Assembly (NCBI GenBank): GCA_016781705.1
Contig: JADDPV010000023.1
Location: forward strand, 1 to 7,140
DNA from: Rubrobacter sp.
GTDB taxonomy: Bacteria; Actinomycetota; Rubrobacteria; Rubrobacterales; Rubrobacteraceae
Length of the DNA stretch: 7,140 bases
Direction: 5' to 3'
In this document: piece after piece, positions 5,793 through 7,140 of the stretch
Layout: each line of letters starts with the position of its first letter
Numbering within the stretch: the stretch's first letter is position 1
Translations under genes and position numbers: made by a program
Notes under the pieces: generated by a model
The model's input: the letters and a program-made list of their open reading frames with translations, nothing else
What the model was told of the DNA's origin: nothing
Databases searched by the model: none

Positions 5793-7076
5793 TCAGGTCT
5801 CTCGCAGAGGCTCACGGTGGGTCTCTTTTATCCTGGAGACGACGATGAGCGTGACTACGGCTGCGGCGATCAGGTAGAAGGTTGGGGAGAGGTTGCTACC
5901 CGTTCTGGAGATGAGAAACGTGGCTATGAATGGGGCTGTTCCTCCAAAGAGAGCCACGGCCAGGTTGTAACTGACGCCCAGGGCGCTGTAGCGCACGTTC
6001 GTCGGGAACATCTCGACGAGCGCGGCCGGTCCGGGGCCGGAGAACAGGGAGATAATGACCCCGAACAACACCTGGCCCAAGATGATCAGCGCGAGTACCT
6101 TGGTTCCGATCAGCAAGAAGAGCGGGTACGTCAGCACAGCGATAAGGGCAGAAAAGCCGATCAAAAGGGGCTTGCGTCCGATGCGGTCCGAAAGCATCCC
6201 CGTAAACGGAATCAGGACCATGAGCACCACGAGCCCTACGGCGTTGGCGATCAATGCCTGCGAGAGCGGGAGCCCCAAGGTCGAAGAGACGTAGGTCGGC
6301 ATGTACGTCAGCAGGATGTAGTAGGAGACCGTCCAAGCCATAGTGAACCCTATCGCCGTGAGCGCGGCCCCACGGTGCGCGGTGAAGGACTGCTTTACGG
6401 GGGCACTCTCCACCTCCTGCTTGGCCTCTATCTTCCTGAACTCGGGCGTGTCTTCGAGCCGCAGCCTCAGGTACAGCCCGACCACACCGAGCACCGCGCC
6501 GAATATAAAGGGTATCCTCCAGCCCCAGGCGTTGAGTGCTCCCTCCGACAGGATGAGACCAAGCAGTGCGCCCATTCCCGAGCCCATCAAGAGGCCAGCC
6601 ACTATGCTGAACTGCTGCCAGCTACCGTAAAGCCCCCTGCTGCCCGAGGGCGCGTACTCCACCATGAAGGAGGCCGCCCCACCCCACTCCCCGCCGGCAG
6701 AGAAACCCTGCAACAGACGCGCGAAGACCAGCAAGATCGGTGCCAAGACACCGATCTGCCCGTACCCCGGCAATACACCAATCAACATGGTGGCGATGCC
6801 CATCATTATGACGGCTGTCGCCAGCGCGCCTCGGCGACCTAGCCGGTCCCCGTAATGACCGAACACCAACGCCCCAAGCGGACGCATGAAAAACGCCACG
6901 GCGAACACAGCAAACGACGCCAACAGCGACGCCACCGGATCGTCCGAAGGGAAAAACTGAGCGCCTATTGCGGCGGCGAAGAAACCGTAGACCGCAAAAT
7001 CGTACCACTCGACGAAGTTCCCTATCGCCCCCGCCGTGACGGCCTTCCTGGCCTCCGCACGCCCGGTTCTCTCCAT
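5793..7076 (-). CDS. MFS transporter, metabolite:H+ symporter (MHS) family
   Basis: A 427-residue inner-membrane protein with about twelve hydrophobic segments (roughly 13-40, 50-72, 84-103, 108-128, 155-177, 187-206, 236-258, 272-295, 303-322, 328-348, 366-388, 398-415) and a central polar loop at 207-235. MHS features are GNFVEWYDFAVYG (19-31) in the first helix, the loop 2-3 motif GHYGDRLGRR (73-82), RLLQGFSAGGEWGG (120-133) and the repeated loop GMLSDRIGRK (293-302). Members such as ProP, KgtP and ShiA import organic acids, betaines or shikimate with protons, so it probably brings in the substrate of the downstream enzymes. ATG 7076 follows an AGGAG box five bases upstream in a purine-rich leader (GGAGAGGAGTAAGG). 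It is the first gene of the leftward operon seen here. The exact substrate cannot be read from sequence. Confidence 0.93.
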   Translation of the reverse strand: MERTGRAEARKAVTAGAIGNFVEWYDFAVYGFFAAAIGAQFFPSDDPVASLLASFAVFAVAFFMRPLGALVFGHYGDRLGRRGALATAVIMMGIATMLIGVLPGYGQIGVLAPILLVFARLLQGFSAGGEWGGAASFMVEYAPSGSRGLYGSWQQFSIVAGLLMGSGMGALLGLILSEGALNAWGWRIPFIFGAVLGVVGLYLRLRLEDTPEFRKIEAKQEVESAPVKQSFTAHRGAALTAIGFTMAWTVSYYILLTYMPTYVSSTLGLPLSQALIANAVGLVVLMVLIPFTGMLSDRIGRKPLLIGFSALIAVLTYPLFLLIGTKVLALIILGQVLFGVIISLFSGPGPAALVEMFPTNVRYSALGVSYNLAVALFGGTAPFIATFLISRTGSNLSPTFYLIAAAVVTLIVVSRIKETHREPLRET

Positions 7077-7140
7077 CCTTACTCCTCTCCTTCCGCGACA
7101 GCCTCGAAATCAAGAGACCGTGCTACCCCACTATCTGCAT
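7077..7140 (-). promoter_or_regulatory. 5' leader of the operon, promoter not resolved
   Basis: Sixty-four bases lie upstream of the transporter start before the window ends. The proximal part is a purine-rich ribosome binding region (7077-7092). A TTGATT string (about 7107-7112 on the minus strand) could be a -35 box, but no matching -10 box stands at the right distance, so no promoter is called. The window edge prevents telling whether another operon gene or a divergent regulator comes before. Confidence 0.35.

Noticed and set aside
4974..6842. A 622-codon open frame on the plus strand opposite the SDR and transporter genes
   Set aside because: Its product is rich in Arg, Gln, Asp, His and Gly with no domain logic, and the minus-strand proteins here carry every family motif. 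It is the usual antisense shadow in GC-rich DNA.
6622..7113. A 163-codon alternative minus-strand frame over the transporter start
   Set aside because: It is the transporter gene read one base out of frame; the real frame carries the MHS motifs and the ribosome binding site.

Overview
The window is high-GC bacterial DNA with GTG and TTG starts beside ATG and AGGAGG-type ribosome binding sites. Codon use and the protein families suggest an actinomycete; the style resembles Rubrobacter or related deep-branching Actinomycetota, but this is inference from sequence flavour and no rRNA or marker gene is present. All five intact genes lie on the minus strand, so the window is best read from right to left.

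Right to left: a short 5' leader (7077-7140); an MHS-family major facilitator proton symporter (5793-7076); after 12 bases, a short-chain dehydrogenase/reductase (5010-5780); after 39 bases, an M20 carboxypeptidase-G2-like amidohydrolase with a TTG start (3840-4970); after 53 bases, an M28-type protein with a PA-like insert (2032-3786) whose usual Glu-Glu catalytic pair is missing; then about 270 bases that look like the collapsed remains of another gene, the first part CapA-like (1816-2032); and last a ketopantoate-reductase-like dehydrogenase (708-1760), whose start is moved to a GTG behind a perfect Shine-Dalgarno sequence. Tight spacing and common direction make this a probable catabolic operon: one uptake system, two amide or peptide hydrolase-fold proteins without signal peptides, and two NAD-type oxidoreductases. 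A reasonable reading is import of an amide-linked organic acid, cytosolic cleavage, and oxidation or reduction of the released hydroxy/keto acid. The substrate cannot be named from sequence.

The left 707 bases hold no intact gene. They contain a plus-strand fragment of an IS1182-type transposase start (582 to about 660), broken by a one-base frameshift and abutting the operon's 3' end, and an elaborate two-part hairpin ending in a T run (370-428), which is either a strong plus-strand terminator or the terminator half of an attenuator/structured RNA. Positions 1-343 show no supported gene.

The families in the operon are familiar ones. The points that deserve a second look are the M28 protein without its catalytic glutamates, the hidden gene relic between two operon genes, the structured element at 347-428 and the unassigned substrate of the gene set.
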